Assembly (NCBI GenBank): GCA_023212695.1
Contig: JALCCG010000245.1
Coordinates: 1-32,223 of the forward strand
Length of the DNA: 32,223 bases
Source of the DNA: Sporisorium sorghi
Taxonomy: Eukaryota; Basidiomycota; Ustilaginomycetes; Ustilaginales; Ustilaginaceae
Direction: 5' to 3'
In this document: positions 16,393 to 26,212 of the stretch, one piece after another
Numbering within the stretch: the first letter of the stretch is position 1
Layout: every line of letters starts with the position of its first letter
Notes under the pieces: generated by a model
Databases searched by the model: none
Seen by the model: only the letters and a program-made list of their open reading frames with translations
Told to the model about the DNA's origin: nothing
Translations under genes and position numbers: made by a program

Positions 16393-18780
16393 CTAGCGCT
16401 TCCAGCTGGAATCTCTGTCGTCGTCATACTCCTCCTCTCCGCCTGCCCCCTCCGTGGCAGATGCCTGTTCGCCGCCGTTGTCCGCACTCGCAGGCGTCGC
16501 AGCCGGTGCCGTCGCAGCAGTTGCAGGCTGGATCCAGGACAACTTCACGCTCCCCACATCCGGGATCTCCGCACCACCCCTCAACGCCTGCTCGGCGCTC
16601 GTCCGCGCCTTGAACACCACCGTCGCGCTCGCCGCATCAAAGGACTCCAGCTCGCCAAAACCCGCAAAGTGCTGCTTGACCTTGTCCGCATCCACGCCCT
16701 CGGGCAGCTCGTCGATCTTGAGCTTGGTCGTGCGGTTGTCGATGCGGAACGAGCGGTTGGCAGCCGCTGCGCCACCGCGTGCGTTGTAGGGCGCATAGCC
16801 GCCACGGCCGCCGCGAGGGATGTAGCCGCCCCGGCCGCGGCCGCGGCCACGGGCGTTGTATCCGTACGACGGCGCGGCGCCGTCGATGCCGAGGGAAGCC
16901 GCTTCGGCTTTGAGCGACTCGAGCTTTTTCTTGAGCTCTTCGGTGGTCGATGAGGGGGATGAGCCTTGTGCGTGCAGATCGAGCTCGCGGTCCAGCTGCT
17001 CCTTTTCCCGCTTCTCCTTCTCCGCCTTCCAGCTACCTGCATCTGCCGCTGCAGCGGTCGCGGAAGGAGCAGCCTCCTTGGGCGCAGCCTGCAGCGCCTC
17101 AACGGCCGCTTTGACCGCAGCGGTGGAGAGCTTGATCTCGTCGCCGAGCTTCTTGAGCTGCGCCATGGTCGCCTTCTTGTCCTCGGGCGGCGTCAAATCC
17201 TTGTCGCCGAACTTGGCGAGCAGGGTCTTTTGCTCAGCCAGCTGCGCATCGAGCGCGGCCTGCTTGGTGCGTTGGTCGTCGAGCAGCTTCTTGCGCTCCT
17301 CCGACATACCCCCTGCAGCAGCGCCACCTGGATTGCTGGCTCCAGCAACAGGTGGACGCGCGTGGTAGACGTTGGACGTCTTGCCAGGCACAAAGTTGTT
17401 GCGCGGCGCCATCGCTGCCCCTGCTGCCGACGGAGGCGGTCGCGGTGTAGGCGACGGCCCACCAGCCGACCCACCCGCAGCTTCATCAAGGCGCTGGAAG
17501 TACACTTTGACGAATCGGTTGCCAAAGATGACGTCGGGACTCTCGTGCGCCGTCTTGGCCTCGGAGGGCTGCGAGTAGCTGACGAGCGCCTTGGAGCCCG
17601 GCTTGTCGATGCTGATGTGGGTGATGGTGCCAAACTTTTTGAAATACTCGTTGACCTTGATGAGGTCGAGGCTGTCTGCGGGCACGTTTTCGATGACGAG
17701 CGTGGTGTTGGAACGTCGCGACGATTGGAACGTGCCAGGAGGGCCTCCTCCGCGTCCACGTCCTCTTGCGCCCAACGCTCCGCCTCGACCGCCTGGGCCC
17801 ATGCCGCCGTTAAAGGGACCTGCTGGGTGATTTGCGAAGGGCATGCCATCGGGTCCTTGCGGTGGCGGCGGCAACTGTCCGCCCATGCGGTTGGCCAGGT
17901 TCTGCGCATCGCCGTTCATAGCCGAGGGAGCGCCAGGAGCTGCGTTGTTCGGGGCCATACCGGGCGCAGGACCCATGCTGGGATGCCAGCCTTGCGGAGG
18001 CACGCCAAACGGCGGGAACATCATGGGCGGACCACCGTGCATGCCGTTGTTGGGACCACCGGGACCCATCATGTGGAAAGGCGGTTGCTGCTGAGGATGG
18101 TTGCGTGCGTTTGCGTTACCCGGCTGCACATCCGCCGAGTGCTCAAACTTGCAGCTAGCGCCGCGGGGGCAGAAGCCCTTGTTGTGATAGTCTCTACAGA
18201 GCTGCTTGGGCCGAGTATCTCTGCGTCCCGCCTCGTTCTGTGATCCGTTGGCGTCAGAAGGAGCGGCTGCGTTTGCGGCTCGCTCTCTCGAGTCGCGCTC
18301 GCGTGCTCGACCCGCTCGTGAATCGTCCGAGCCGGGTGTGGCGTTGGTATCCTGCAATCGACGGGCCTGTCTAGGTGGAGAACGTGTAGAGTCGTGCGAA
18401 GCGTCATCGTCGTCGTGGTCGGCCCTCCGCTTTCTGGATGCGGTCGAGGTGTCTGCAGCGGCATCCGATGTGGATGGTAGCGCGTCGGTGTTGTTGGATG
18501 GATCGGCAGCATCGTCGCCGGCAAGCGATTGTGATGAAGGAAGGTACGCCTTGTCGGCTATCGCCTGGAAAGCCTTTGCGACGAAAGGCTGTGTCTCTGC
18601 AGCCAAGAAGTCTTCGAGCTGTTCTGTGAGCAGGGTTTGGAGCTCTGCTTCGGGGCCCTCGTGCTTGAGCAGAGCGAGGACGTAGTCTGCGAGCACTTCA
18701 GGGTCTGCATCGCATATTGGGCCGAGCTCGGAGGTGAGCCACGACTTGAGGTCGTCGGTATGCGCTTCGTCGAAGAGCAT
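16393..18780 (-). CDS. RBM26/27-like RNA-binding protein (PWI-like, CCCH, two RRM-type folds)
   Basis: A single exon encodes 795 aa. Residues 1-82 match the N-terminal PWI-like fold of human RBM26/RBM27 (LKSWLTSELGPICDADPEVL, ADYVLALLKHE, QLEDFLAAETQPFVAKAF). A CCCH finger, C-x8-C-x5-C-x3-H, occupies residues 195-214. A Pro/Gly/Met-rich linker follows, then RRM 1 at about 358-432 (TTLVIENVPADSLDL, KALVSYSQPSEAK), charged coiled-coil stretches at about 492-560 and 585-632, RGG-type repeats at about 643-670, and a second RRM-like fold at about 684-752 (TTKLKIDELPEGVDADKVK). In human cells RBM26/27 link to the MTR4-ZFC3H1 nuclear RNA-decay machinery, and fission yeast Rmn1 is the related MTREC-associated protein. 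A nuclear RNA surveillance role is inferred by family. It is convergent with COX6. Confidence 0.9.
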   Translation of the reverse strand: MLFDEAHTDDLKSWLTSELGPICDADPEVLADYVLALLKHEGPEAELQTLLTEQLEDFLAAETQPFVAKAFQAIADKAYLPSSQSLAGDDAADPSNNTDALPSTSDAAADTSTASRKRRADHDDDDASHDSTRSPPRQARRLQDTNATPGSDDSRAGRARERDSRERAANAAAPSDANGSQNEAGRRDTRPKQLCRDYHNKGFCPRGASCKFEHSADVQPGNANARNHPQQQPPFHMMGPGGPNNGMHGGPPMMFPPFGVPPQGWHPSMGPAPGMAPNNAAPGAPSAMNGDAQNLANRMGGQLPPPPQGPDGMPFANHPAGPFNGGMGPGGRGGALGARGRGRGGGPPGTFQSSRRSNTTLVIENVPADSLDLIKVNEYFKKFGTITHISIDKPGSKALVSYSQPSEAKTAHESPDVIFGNRFVKVYFQRLDEAAGGSAGGPSPTPRPPPSAAGAAMAPRNNFVPGKTSNVYHARPPVAGASNPGGAAAGGMSEERKKLLDDQRTKQAALDAQLAEQKTLLAKFGDKDLTPPEDKKATMAQLKKLGDEIKLSTAAVKAAVEALQAAPKEAAPSATAAAADAGSWKAEKEKREKEQLDRELDLHAQGSSPSSTTEELKKKLESLKAEAASLGIDGAAPSYGYNARGRGRGRGGYIPRGGRGGYAPYNARGGAAAANRSFRIDNRTTKLKIDELPEGVDADKVKQHFAGFGELESFDAASATVVFKARTSAEQALRGGAEIPDVGSVKLSWIQPATAATAPAATPASADNGGEQASATEGAGGEEEYDDDRDSSWKR

Positions 18781-20010
18781 GACGAGTGGGGCGGTGAGAA
18801 GGGGTCGGCTGTAGTGTTAGGAAAAGGTTGTTTCCGTGTGCGAGGTTGAAGTGCCGGGTTTGCTGAGTTGGTGATGCGGGTCGGAGCGAGGCGGCCAAGA
18901 TAGCACTTGCGAATGAATGTGCTGTTCAGTTGGCGCTGTTGATTCCGCTGCAGTGCTGTAGAAGGTGGCGGATGTGGTCGAAGATGTGAACGTTGAACGA
19001 CGAAAACAACGATGACCATGTCGACGAGAAGCGGTTAATCAACGCGACTGACTCTTCCTGTGTGGCTCAGTTGCGTGTGTCCCCTGTGCGTTTGCAGTGG
19101 CAAGAAAAAGGCGCGTTTCATTTTTTCCATCCAAGAAAAGTTGGGCACGACACGGACACACACAGAGACAAAACGCCTTGCAAGAAAAAAAAAAAAATCC
19201 TCCAAAATGTGCGATCACAGATCGGTCACATCGGCGGACACGCCTCCCCTTTCTGTTAGGCCGAGACGGTCCGTACATCGACGGCCTCTGCACACCACGC
19301 TCTGGATCCATCTTGGTGCCTTTGATGGCCATTCTCGGTAAGAAGCGGTGTCAGAGCTCGTCATGGGTACTTGTGTGTCTCGTATCTGTTTCGTACCAAG
19401 CGATCAGATCGAGCTTTACCCATGCGAAACACTCCAGAGAGCCATGCCAAGCTCAAAGAGGTGAGACACACGCAGTGCTCATCGCCGATGTGACCGATCT
19501 GAGGAAAACGTGAAGCCCGACGAAGGTGCTGAAATTCGTAAACCTAACCAGGCGTCCGAATCGAAAATGCCAACAAAGGTCACGAGCAGGTCACGTGCAG
19601 AGCTATAGTTTAGCGAAAGTAGCCGCCGAGTTCAAAACGACGTTTTGTAGTCTCGAATTCAAAATTGCTATTCAACTCCGTTCTCGAGGTCCACCAGCCA
19701 GGCTGGAGAGTGGGTTCTGAGCTGCGAAATTGGAATTTGGAGCTGTCAACCGGCAGCACAGCGCAGTCTTGGATATCGCCAGTCAGAAACCGGCCTGCGA
19801 TTAAAGTCGGTGCCGCGAAGCCAGAGCTGCAAGTTGAGAGGAAGCCCGAGTGAAGCGAGCAAGCAAAGCTGAGAGTCAGCCAGTCAGTCAGTCTCTCGGT
19901 CAGTTGCACATGCGCAGCGTGCAGAGTGATTGCATTCGAGATCGCTCCTCGCCATCCTTCCCGCTTCTACCTACGACCACCCTTTCCCCCCCTCTCCGTC
20001 GACAAATAAC
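18781..20010. promoter_or_regulatory. Divergent upstream region, RBM26-like / eL20
   Basis: This is about 1.2 kb without a supported gene. It contains an A13 run near 19186-19198, an AGTC-type short repeat near 19876-19905, and several short open frames with no family resemblance. The right end is the likely eL20 transcription start region, just before the proposed leader intron at 20011. Confidence 0.4.
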
Positions 20011-20410
20011 GTAAGTGTTCTGCAAACCATCTTTGATCGCATCAGTACCAAGGCATCATCATCAGCATCATCCACCACCCAACATTTCGTCGAGCAAAGA
20101 CTGCAGACTCGAATATCCAAGCTTCAGCGAGCCGTAAGCATCCGACTACCATACACGCTCATTCGACACATCATACACACACTAGCATCAGCGACGTACG
20201 TCGTCTCAACAGCCAATCTTGTCAGAGTGGTGGATCAGTTGCGGCCAGCACACCAGCACGACCCACACCTATCATCGCTCGCCCGCCCGCCCGCCATTGC
20301 TGATGCGATCAAATTCCGAGATTCGACCTGCACAACCTTGCACGAGAACCGTCTTGACTGACCCTCCTTGTTTCCGACCTGCCGCCGATCAACCGTCGCA
20401 ACACCTACAG
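20011..20410 (+). other. Probable 5' UTR intron of eL20
   Basis: A GTAAGT donor at 20011 follows an AATAAC stretch, and a CTACAG acceptor at 20405-20410 lies 8 bases before the start codon. A 400-nt leader intron is common in fungal ribosomal protein genes. An alternative donor (GTAAGC near 20133) exists. There is no direct evidence of splicing. Confidence 0.45.
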
Positions 20411-20418
20411 TCCTCAAG

Positions 20419-21372
20419 ATGACTCGCCTCACTGAGTACATGGTGATTGGACGCCACCTTCCCACCGAGAAGGAGCCCTCTCCCAAGCTCTACCGCATGA
20501 GGATCTTTGCCGTCAACAAGTCGGTCGCCGAGTCTCGTTTCTGGTACTTTGTTCGTCAGCTCCGAAAGATGAAGAAGGCCACCGGTGAGATCGTTGCCAT
20601 CCACGCCGTAAGTATTCAGCGTTCGACGACATTGTATGGAGGACGTCACGAGGAAGCAGAGAGTCAGGATTCGCAACGCGTCAAAGGTTCGACAGGAGGA
20701 AGCATCGGGGCACACGTCAACGAGAATGCAGCGAGGCCCACCGGCTAGGTTCACGGTCACCAACTGGATGCGGCAATGGCGTTCAACATTATCGCCCAAC
20801 GACCGAGGAGCTGCCTCCGAGTCGGTGTTCACAACAGCACATCACAACGGAGGAGCTTCGACAGACATCACTGCCGTGCAGCACACAAGTCCAGGGTCTA
20901 CGAAACGGTAGCTTGGATTGGAGACGAGGTTCGACGACACACGACGCGATGCAATCTGGCTTCTGCTTGGGACCTCTTGTCCACTTGGGCATCTACAAGA
21001 CGAAACAGAGATGCTGACTTGATACTCGTTGAAACCCCACAGATCCACGAGAAGAAGCCGCTCAAGGTCAAGAACTTCGCCGTGTGGCTGCGATACAACT
21101 CGCGCTCGGGCACGCACAACATGTACAAGGAGTTCCGTGCTCTCTCGCGCGCCGAGGCGGCCGAGTCGCTGTACCAGGACATGGCTGCTCGTCACCGTGC
21201 CCGTTTCGCCTCGATCCACATCCTCAAGATTGCCGAGATCGAGAAGAACGAGGAGGTCAAGCGCCCTTACATCAAGCAGCTCATGGCTCCTGGTCTCAAG
21301 TTCCCCCTGCCTCACCGTCGCCCCCGCCACGTCGGCACGTTCGCCGGGCAGCGCCCCAACACCTTCTACTAA
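20419..21372 (+). CDS. RPL20: Large-subunit ribosomal protein eL20 (L18a)
   Basis: Exons 20419-20607 and 21043-21372 join at phase 0 and encode 172 aa, the same length as yeast Rpl20. Family blocks are [51 protein letters not shown], then after the join [48 protein letters not shown] and [12 protein letters not shown], ending NTFY. The protein sits at the 60S subunit surface in the cytosolic ribosome. The intron is 435 nt (GTAAGT donor, GCTGAC branch-like site, CCACAG acceptor). From 20776 to the acceptor it is open in the frame of exon 2, so retention from an internal ATG would be readable, but homology clearly places exon 2 at 21043. The start is chosen because it gives the standard N-terminus and follows the leader-intron acceptor by 8 bases. 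Confidence 0.96.
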
Positions 21373-21654
21373 TCGCATTTTATTTTTTTTTTCCCTTTTT
21401 CGGTTCTTGTTCACACACTCTGTACTATCGCGTGTTGGGGTGGATCTTTGCGCTCCGGATAGGGAAGCAGGTTCGCAGCAACACGACACACTCTGGAGCA
21501 TGTTCAGGTCTGACGACTTGGGCGTGTCCATGTCGCATCCCCGTTGCAGTCGACGTAGCGGGGGTGTCAAAACCCAAAAATATCTCTGATTGGCAATTCT
21601 CATTTGCTTTCGACCTGTTGTTCACGAAGCGGGTGTGATGTGTGAAAGAGGATA

Positions 21655-22138
21655 TCATTGGCAGGGTGAGACGCGGGGGTATGAGTTGGGACTAGAGACG
21701 TCGGGAGGCCGCGTTTGGGTGCGGTTATTGGTGCAGCTGGTCTCGGTTTGAGTGTGGAAGCGACTGGCATGCTGTTTGGCCGCGGAGGGAGCAGCTGCTG
21801 CACACGACGCCGGCACCTCGGCCATGACGTGCTGCGGTGCCGCTGTCGACCCCAATTTCTGCGCAACCCCAAAGCACGCGGGCCGCTTTTTACCGCATGT
21901 ACGCCCGTCCACAGCCTCGCCGTCTCCACAAAGCGCTCCCAGTGCTCCTGCATCAGCCGCGCCGCCTCCGCATCCAGCGCGCTGTCCGGGTTCGGCTCGA
22001 TGAGCAAGCACTTGACCGTCGTCAGGATCCTCTCCACGCCATACTCCCGCCTCCAGTCCTTCTTGAGACTCGACACGCAAATGTCCCCCTGAGGTCAGCT
22101 CTCGGAGAAGTGCCTTGATCGGTCGTTGGTGAGACCAT
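21655..22138 (-). pseudogene. UBE2S-type ubiquitin-conjugating enzyme relic
   Basis: The C-terminal half of a UBE2S-like E2 is clear: QGDICVSSLKKDW, VERILTTVKCLLIEPNPDSA and ARLMQEHWERFVETARLWTG match the human segment from GEICVNVLKRDW to the end of the UBC fold, including the active-site cysteine. Immediately upstream, in another frame, is PIKALLRELTS, which resembles the first helix of the family. The roughly 70 residues between (most of the UBC beta-sheet and the HPN region) are absent at a junction near 22085-22092. An extra base near 22121 also breaks the frame after an ATG at 22138 (MVSPTT). The tail changes frame again near 21880. UBE2S enzymes extend Lys11-linked ubiquitin chains with the APC/C. 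This copy cannot fold into a normal E2, so it is called a pseudogene, not an intron-split gene. Confidence 0.75.
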
Positions 22139-23411
22139 GGCGAGTGTGTGGTTATGAGTGCTGTTGCTGTTGCTCTCTGTTCAACTTCTAGGGACGGATC
22201 GGGATAAAAATAAAGCTTTGTGACGCGAGCGTGGCCAATCTCGATTGAGAGCACCGATTTGACTCGAGATCGGACAGCTCCATTTTTGCAGCCTCAATTT
22301 CCGACGTGATTTTTCCGAAGCTTGCTCGAACGGACAGCTCCAAGATCCGAAGCCAAGCTAACCACTCAGAACACAAGCCGAGAAGTGAGCCGAGCCAGAC
22401 GATCTAGCGTCGCTCGCCTAAGCATCCTCGATTTTCATCTCTTCGTCAAAGAAGAAAAAGCAGTGCACCTTGGCGGGCGGGGGGGGGGTGTCGAAAGCCG
22501 ACGTCTGCTAAGGTGAAGTGCAACGCTGGTTGACAATGCAGGTGTTTGGAAGAGGAAGCGAGACTCGATGGACCGCGTTGGTGAGAAAAATGGCGCCGGA
22601 ACGGGAGCTCCGTGAGCCGACGGACAAGTCTAGCAAGCGTAGCAAACGTCGTAGCAAAGCGACGAAATGACGCACAACTGCCGTGTGGCAGCGTAACTCT
22701 GAGAGAGTGAGAGAGGTGGAGGATTTTCTTTTGGCTTGAGCCACAAAACCAAAAAAAAAAAACCAAAAAAACAAAAAAACAAAAAAAAACAAAAAACGAC
22801 GCCTCGTGTGCGTGGCACCAACACACACACACATCACACGCATCACACGCTCACGCACACTCAGCAGGACACTCACTCACTCAGCCACTTGAACAGCGAG
22901 CGCCATTCGGGCTGCGCTTGCCGAGTCGGGTGATTTTCAAACAACGCTCATTGGCGTGTGCGTGTGCTTTCCCTTTCTCTCTCTCTCTTTTTGCAGCCTC
23001 TCAGCGCCTCACTCGCTCGTCCCGCTGCTTTGGTCCTTTCGCTCTCCCCACCATCCTCTTCTCTTTCGACGCTCGATCGTATCCATTCGCGCGGTTCGCA
23101 TTCGACTGTAGCGTTACGACAAGACAAGCGTCACCAGTAGCAGTACCACCAACACCTTCCCGTCGTGCTTCGGCAGCAGCCTTTCCATCATCGCCGCGTC
23201 TGTGTAAAGCTTCATCGTTCAGGAACACCGAGCCTTGGCTTGCTTGCTCGCTCGCTGCCCCCGATTCACTCGGAATTCTCAGGAACCCACCCAGAAGTGC
23301 ATATCCACAACTGTAGCCCACTCTTCTCTCGCCGGCTCTGTACTATCTTATCTCGACATCATCGCTTGCCCATGCCGCGCATCTGATTCTACAGCTCTCT
23401 TACTTTCCAAC
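22139..23411 (+). promoter_or_regulatory. Upstream and leader region of the 805-aa protein gene
   Basis: No gene is supported in this 1.3 kb. It contains a simple-sequence block of A-runs separated by C (about 22746-22797) followed by CA-type repeats (22820-22870), then CT-rich leader-like sequence. Open frames crossing the A/C block are compositional. Confidence 0.4.
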
Positions 23412-25829
23412 ATGACCAGCATCTTCTCCAGCTGGATCGGCGCCAGCAGGCTCAACTCTGGCGATGTCGAACAAGGCCCCAGCGATCCCGCCCGATCACG
23501 AGCTTTGAGCTCCGGCTCCAATCCCATGTCGCCCATCGATCGCGCCACTTCCATGACACCAAAAGCTCCCTATCAGTTCACCTCGCAACCCGATTCCAGC
23601 GCCATCAGGCCGCCGCCCGACCATCACCGCGAGGCGAGCGAGGCCGCTCTCAACGGTCATGCCAATGACGTGCACGCAGCAGCAGAGCACAGCGCCCGCC
23701 AAGTACCTCTACTCAAACCCAGCGCCAGCAGGCCAACCTCCACAGCCAACTCGCCCATCCTCAGCCACGATCAGCTCACCACGTTCAGCTCCGCCCTCGG
23801 CGGCGTCGACAGCGAAGCCGCCTGGAGCGCTACCACCCCTTCTTCCGGAGCTGCGCGCAGCTCGGTGCCACGACGTCGCAAGAAGGTCGCGCCTCCGGAG
23901 CTGCTTGTCATTGTCAAGCCTCCGCCGGGTAAGCAGGCCAATCCGCTCAACCTCCAGATCCAGCTGGTCATGCCACAGCAACTTCAATCTCGTCGCGATG
24001 GTTCTCAACGTCGCTCGTCTATCGACTCGTCCCACTCCCCCGCCGAACTCGCTCCGGCACCCGGCACCGAGCTACGCAGGAGAGAGTCGATCGCATCCAA
24101 CCGCTCAGCTGGTTCAGAACTCTCGACGTCCGGCTCGATTGCGTCTACCAGCTCAGGTCGCCGCGTCACACCGCTCTACAATCTCAACTTTCACCACATC
24201 CTCTCCACCACCGTCAGCGACGCAGGAACCGATCAGAAAGTGGCCAAATACGTCAAGAAGGGCATCGACCTCGACGGTTTCGGTCTTCTCGAGCCCGCCG
24301 AGCTTGTCAATGGTCTCAACGATCTCGCCACTCTTCAAAAGATGGCCCAAGCGGGTAAAGGCTCCTCGACCCTACAGGCCGGTAATGCCACCAACATCTC
24401 GCCCAGAAGCGAGACGAGTTGGTCTGGTGGCGTCGCCGACGACCACTCCGCCTTCTCCGCCCCTGCGCGCGACGCAGCCGGCTCAACCGCCGTCTCTCCG
24501 AACACTGAGCCTCCCACTTCGTTTGAGGCGATGACGCCCGAAGCGCGCGGCGTAGAGGCCAATCTCGGAGGCAAGCTGCTGGGCAAGTTTAAGCGATTCT
24601 CGCTCGGCGTGCGGCCCAGCGCTATGTCGGGCGCTGGCAGTCTGTTTGAACGCGAAGGGGCATCTACGCAGCAAGACCGCAGCAGGACACTGGCTCCGTC
24701 GGCGGCCACGACCGGCCTCTTTCCTCACCGAGGCTTGGGAGGCAGCAGTGGTGAGATTCCTCAGATGCAACCCGGCGCAGGGTTGGCGGATGGCAAGAAG
24801 ACCGAGGGATACGTCTGGACGGTTCGTAAATGGCATCGCAAGGCACACGACGGTGCGGCGGCGACGCCCGGCAACTTTGCAGCGCGCGGAAGGTCGTCGA
24901 GCTTGGCGCCTCCCGGTCAGCAACAGCAGCAGCAACACGATGCACCAGGCAGCAACGCGGTTCTGACCAACGTGTGGACGCGCTTCAACCTGGTCAACCG
25001 CATGGGCGGCAACGAGCTGCATCCGCCGCCCTCGCAGATACCCGTGCGCTTCGAGTGGTCGCGCAATTCCAAGAAAACGTCGAGCCGTCGACGCGCGCAA
25101 GACGCCCAGGCTCGGCTGCGAGCCAGCATGTCGCTCAACGCGTCTGCCACGAGCATTGATCGTCCTGCTGCTGCGGGGATGGAGACGAGCCGGAGCAACG
25201 CGTCGCTGGCGCGCCAATCGCAGCACCTGGCGACCACGTCGTCGTCGGCGCAGTCGCTTGCGGTGGATGAGGCGCCACGGTTGAGCACGGGTGATGTAGC
25301 GGCCCGTACTTTTTCGAGGCCGTCGTCGTTCGTCTCGGGTACGGGGCATCGGTCTCCGCGCCGGTCCGTGGATACTTCGGCGGCGGGCTCGTCGGCTCCG
25401 CACGGCGAGGATGATTCCGCGGATGAGTCGGATCCGGAGGACAGCGAGACGCCGTGGAACTGCCACCTTGTGCTGGGTGCGACGACGCGGATCCCGCTGG
25501 GGACGTTGTCGCCCGCGCCGCACCATCCGAAGCTCGTGGGGCAGCTGGCGGTGCCGTTCCCGCTGCCGGATCTGAGCAGTACGGGGTTGGGACCCGACGG
25601 GGCGGGCTTGACGAGGGAAGAGCTCAAGGATGTGATTATTGTGACGTGTCTGCATCTGGTGGTGCGCGAGAGTTTCGGCGGGTTGGCGACGAGGCGGAGG
25701 AGTGCGGCTAGTGTTGATGCGGGTGGTAGTGGTGCTGGTGTCGGTGGGAGTGGTGGTGGCAGAGCGGGAGGTGCGGCGTCGATGGCCAATGTGAATGGGT
25801 GGCGGTTGGCGAGTCTTCCCAAGAAGTGA
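23412..25829 (+). CDS. Unrecognised fungal protein with blocks of ordered sequence split by disordered linkers
   Basis: A single frame encodes 805 aa. The first in-frame ATG is at 23412 (MTSIFSSWIG); upstream in-frame sequence has no ATG. Most of the protein is Ser/Pro/Ala-rich and looks disordered. Four better-ordered blocks stand out: about 161-190 (PPELLVIVKPPPG, LNLQIQLVMP), 255-312 (LYNLNFHHILSTTVSDAGTD, QKVAKYVKKGIDLDGFGLLE), a middle block with VWTRFNLVNRMGGNELHPPP and IPVRFEWSR, and the C-terminal 680-760 (WNCHLVLGATTRIPLG, LVGQLAVPFPLPDL, VIIVTCLHLVVRESFGGL). These may be strands of one domain interrupted by linkers. No signal peptide, membrane segment or catalytic motif is apparent. 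An internal basic stretch (PRRRKK, about 153-158) could be a nuclear signal. The function is unknown. Confidence 0.85.
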   Translation: MTSIFSSWIGASRLNSGDVEQGPSDPARSRALSSGSNPMSPIDRATSMTPKAPYQFTSQPDSSAIRPPPDHHREASEAALNGHANDVHAAAEHSARQVPLLKPSASRPTSTANSPILSHDQLTTFSSALGGVDSEAAWSATTPSSGAARSSVPRRRKKVAPPELLVIVKPPPGKQANPLNLQIQLVMPQQLQSRRDGSQRRSSIDSSHSPAELAPAPGTELRRRESIASNRSAGSELSTSGSIASTSSGRRVTPLYNLNFHHILSTTVSDAGTDQKVAKYVKKGIDLDGFGLLEPAELVNGLNDLATLQKMAQAGKGSSTLQAGNATNISPRSETSWSGGVADDHSAFSAPARDAAGSTAVSPNTEPPTSFEAMTPEARGVEANLGGKLLGKFKRFSLGVRPSAMSGAGSLFEREGASTQQDRSRTLAPSAATTGLFPHRGLGGSSGEIPQMQPGAGLADGKKTEGYVWTVRKWHRKAHDGAAATPGNFAARGRSSSLAPPGQQQQQQHDAPGSNAVLTNVWTRFNLVNRMGGNELHPPPSQIPVRFEWSRNSKKTSSRRRAQDAQARLRASMSLNASATSIDRPAAAGMETSRSNASLARQSQHLATTSSSAQSLAVDEAPRLSTGDVAARTFSRPSSFVSGTGHRSPRRSVDTSAAGSSAPHGEDDSADESDPEDSETPWNCHLVLGATTRIPLGTLSPAPHHPKLVGQLAVPFPLPDLSSTGLGPDGAGLTREELKDVIIVTCLHLVVRESFGGLATRRRSAASVDAGGSGAGVGGSGGGRAGGAASMANVNGWRLASLPKK

Positions 25830-26212
25830 GGAGGTTGTCTTATCACTTGCGCTCGAAAGCAGCGCCTCGATGCTGTTGTTGTATCCACGTCCAAGCCTCT
25901 CATGGCTGTTATACCTTTTTTGAATTGCATCACTATGGAATCGCACTCTGGAAGTCATCGAAGACATCATTACTTAGGAAGCATTGCACAGCTTGAAGTG
26001 TGACTTTGTACGAAGTGAGTCGAGCTTTCCAAAGCGGCTCGTCCTCCACCCTGCGGTGAGGCTCGGAAATCGGAATTGGAGTTTCATTTTTTTTTTTTTT
26101 GGTTGACGCTCCAAAAGTCTGGGATTGCGGGTTCACCTCTCCACCACGACAAGACGACGCTGGACGACCCTTCTCCGACCGCAAGCGACGAACACACACG
26201 CGAGAAACAAGG
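25830..26212 (+). promoter_or_regulatory. Intergenic upstream of WDR70
   Basis: This holds the 3' end of the 805-aa gene and the WDR70 promoter. A T14 run lies at 26087-26100, about 110 bases before the WDR70 start. No other gene is seen. Confidence 0.4.

Noticed and set aside
16966..18243. 425-aa plus-strand open frame opposite the RBM26-like gene
   Set aside because: It is an antisense shadow. The minus strand carries PWI-like, CCCH and RRM domains in the expected order.
22446..22876. Phe-rich open frames across the A/C-rich block
   Set aside because: They translate simple-sequence DNA and have no start context or ordered domain.
24483..25970. 495-aa minus-strand open frame opposite the 805-aa gene
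   Set aside because: It is Arg-rich, has no ordered blocks and is typical of an antisense frame in GC-rich coding sequence.
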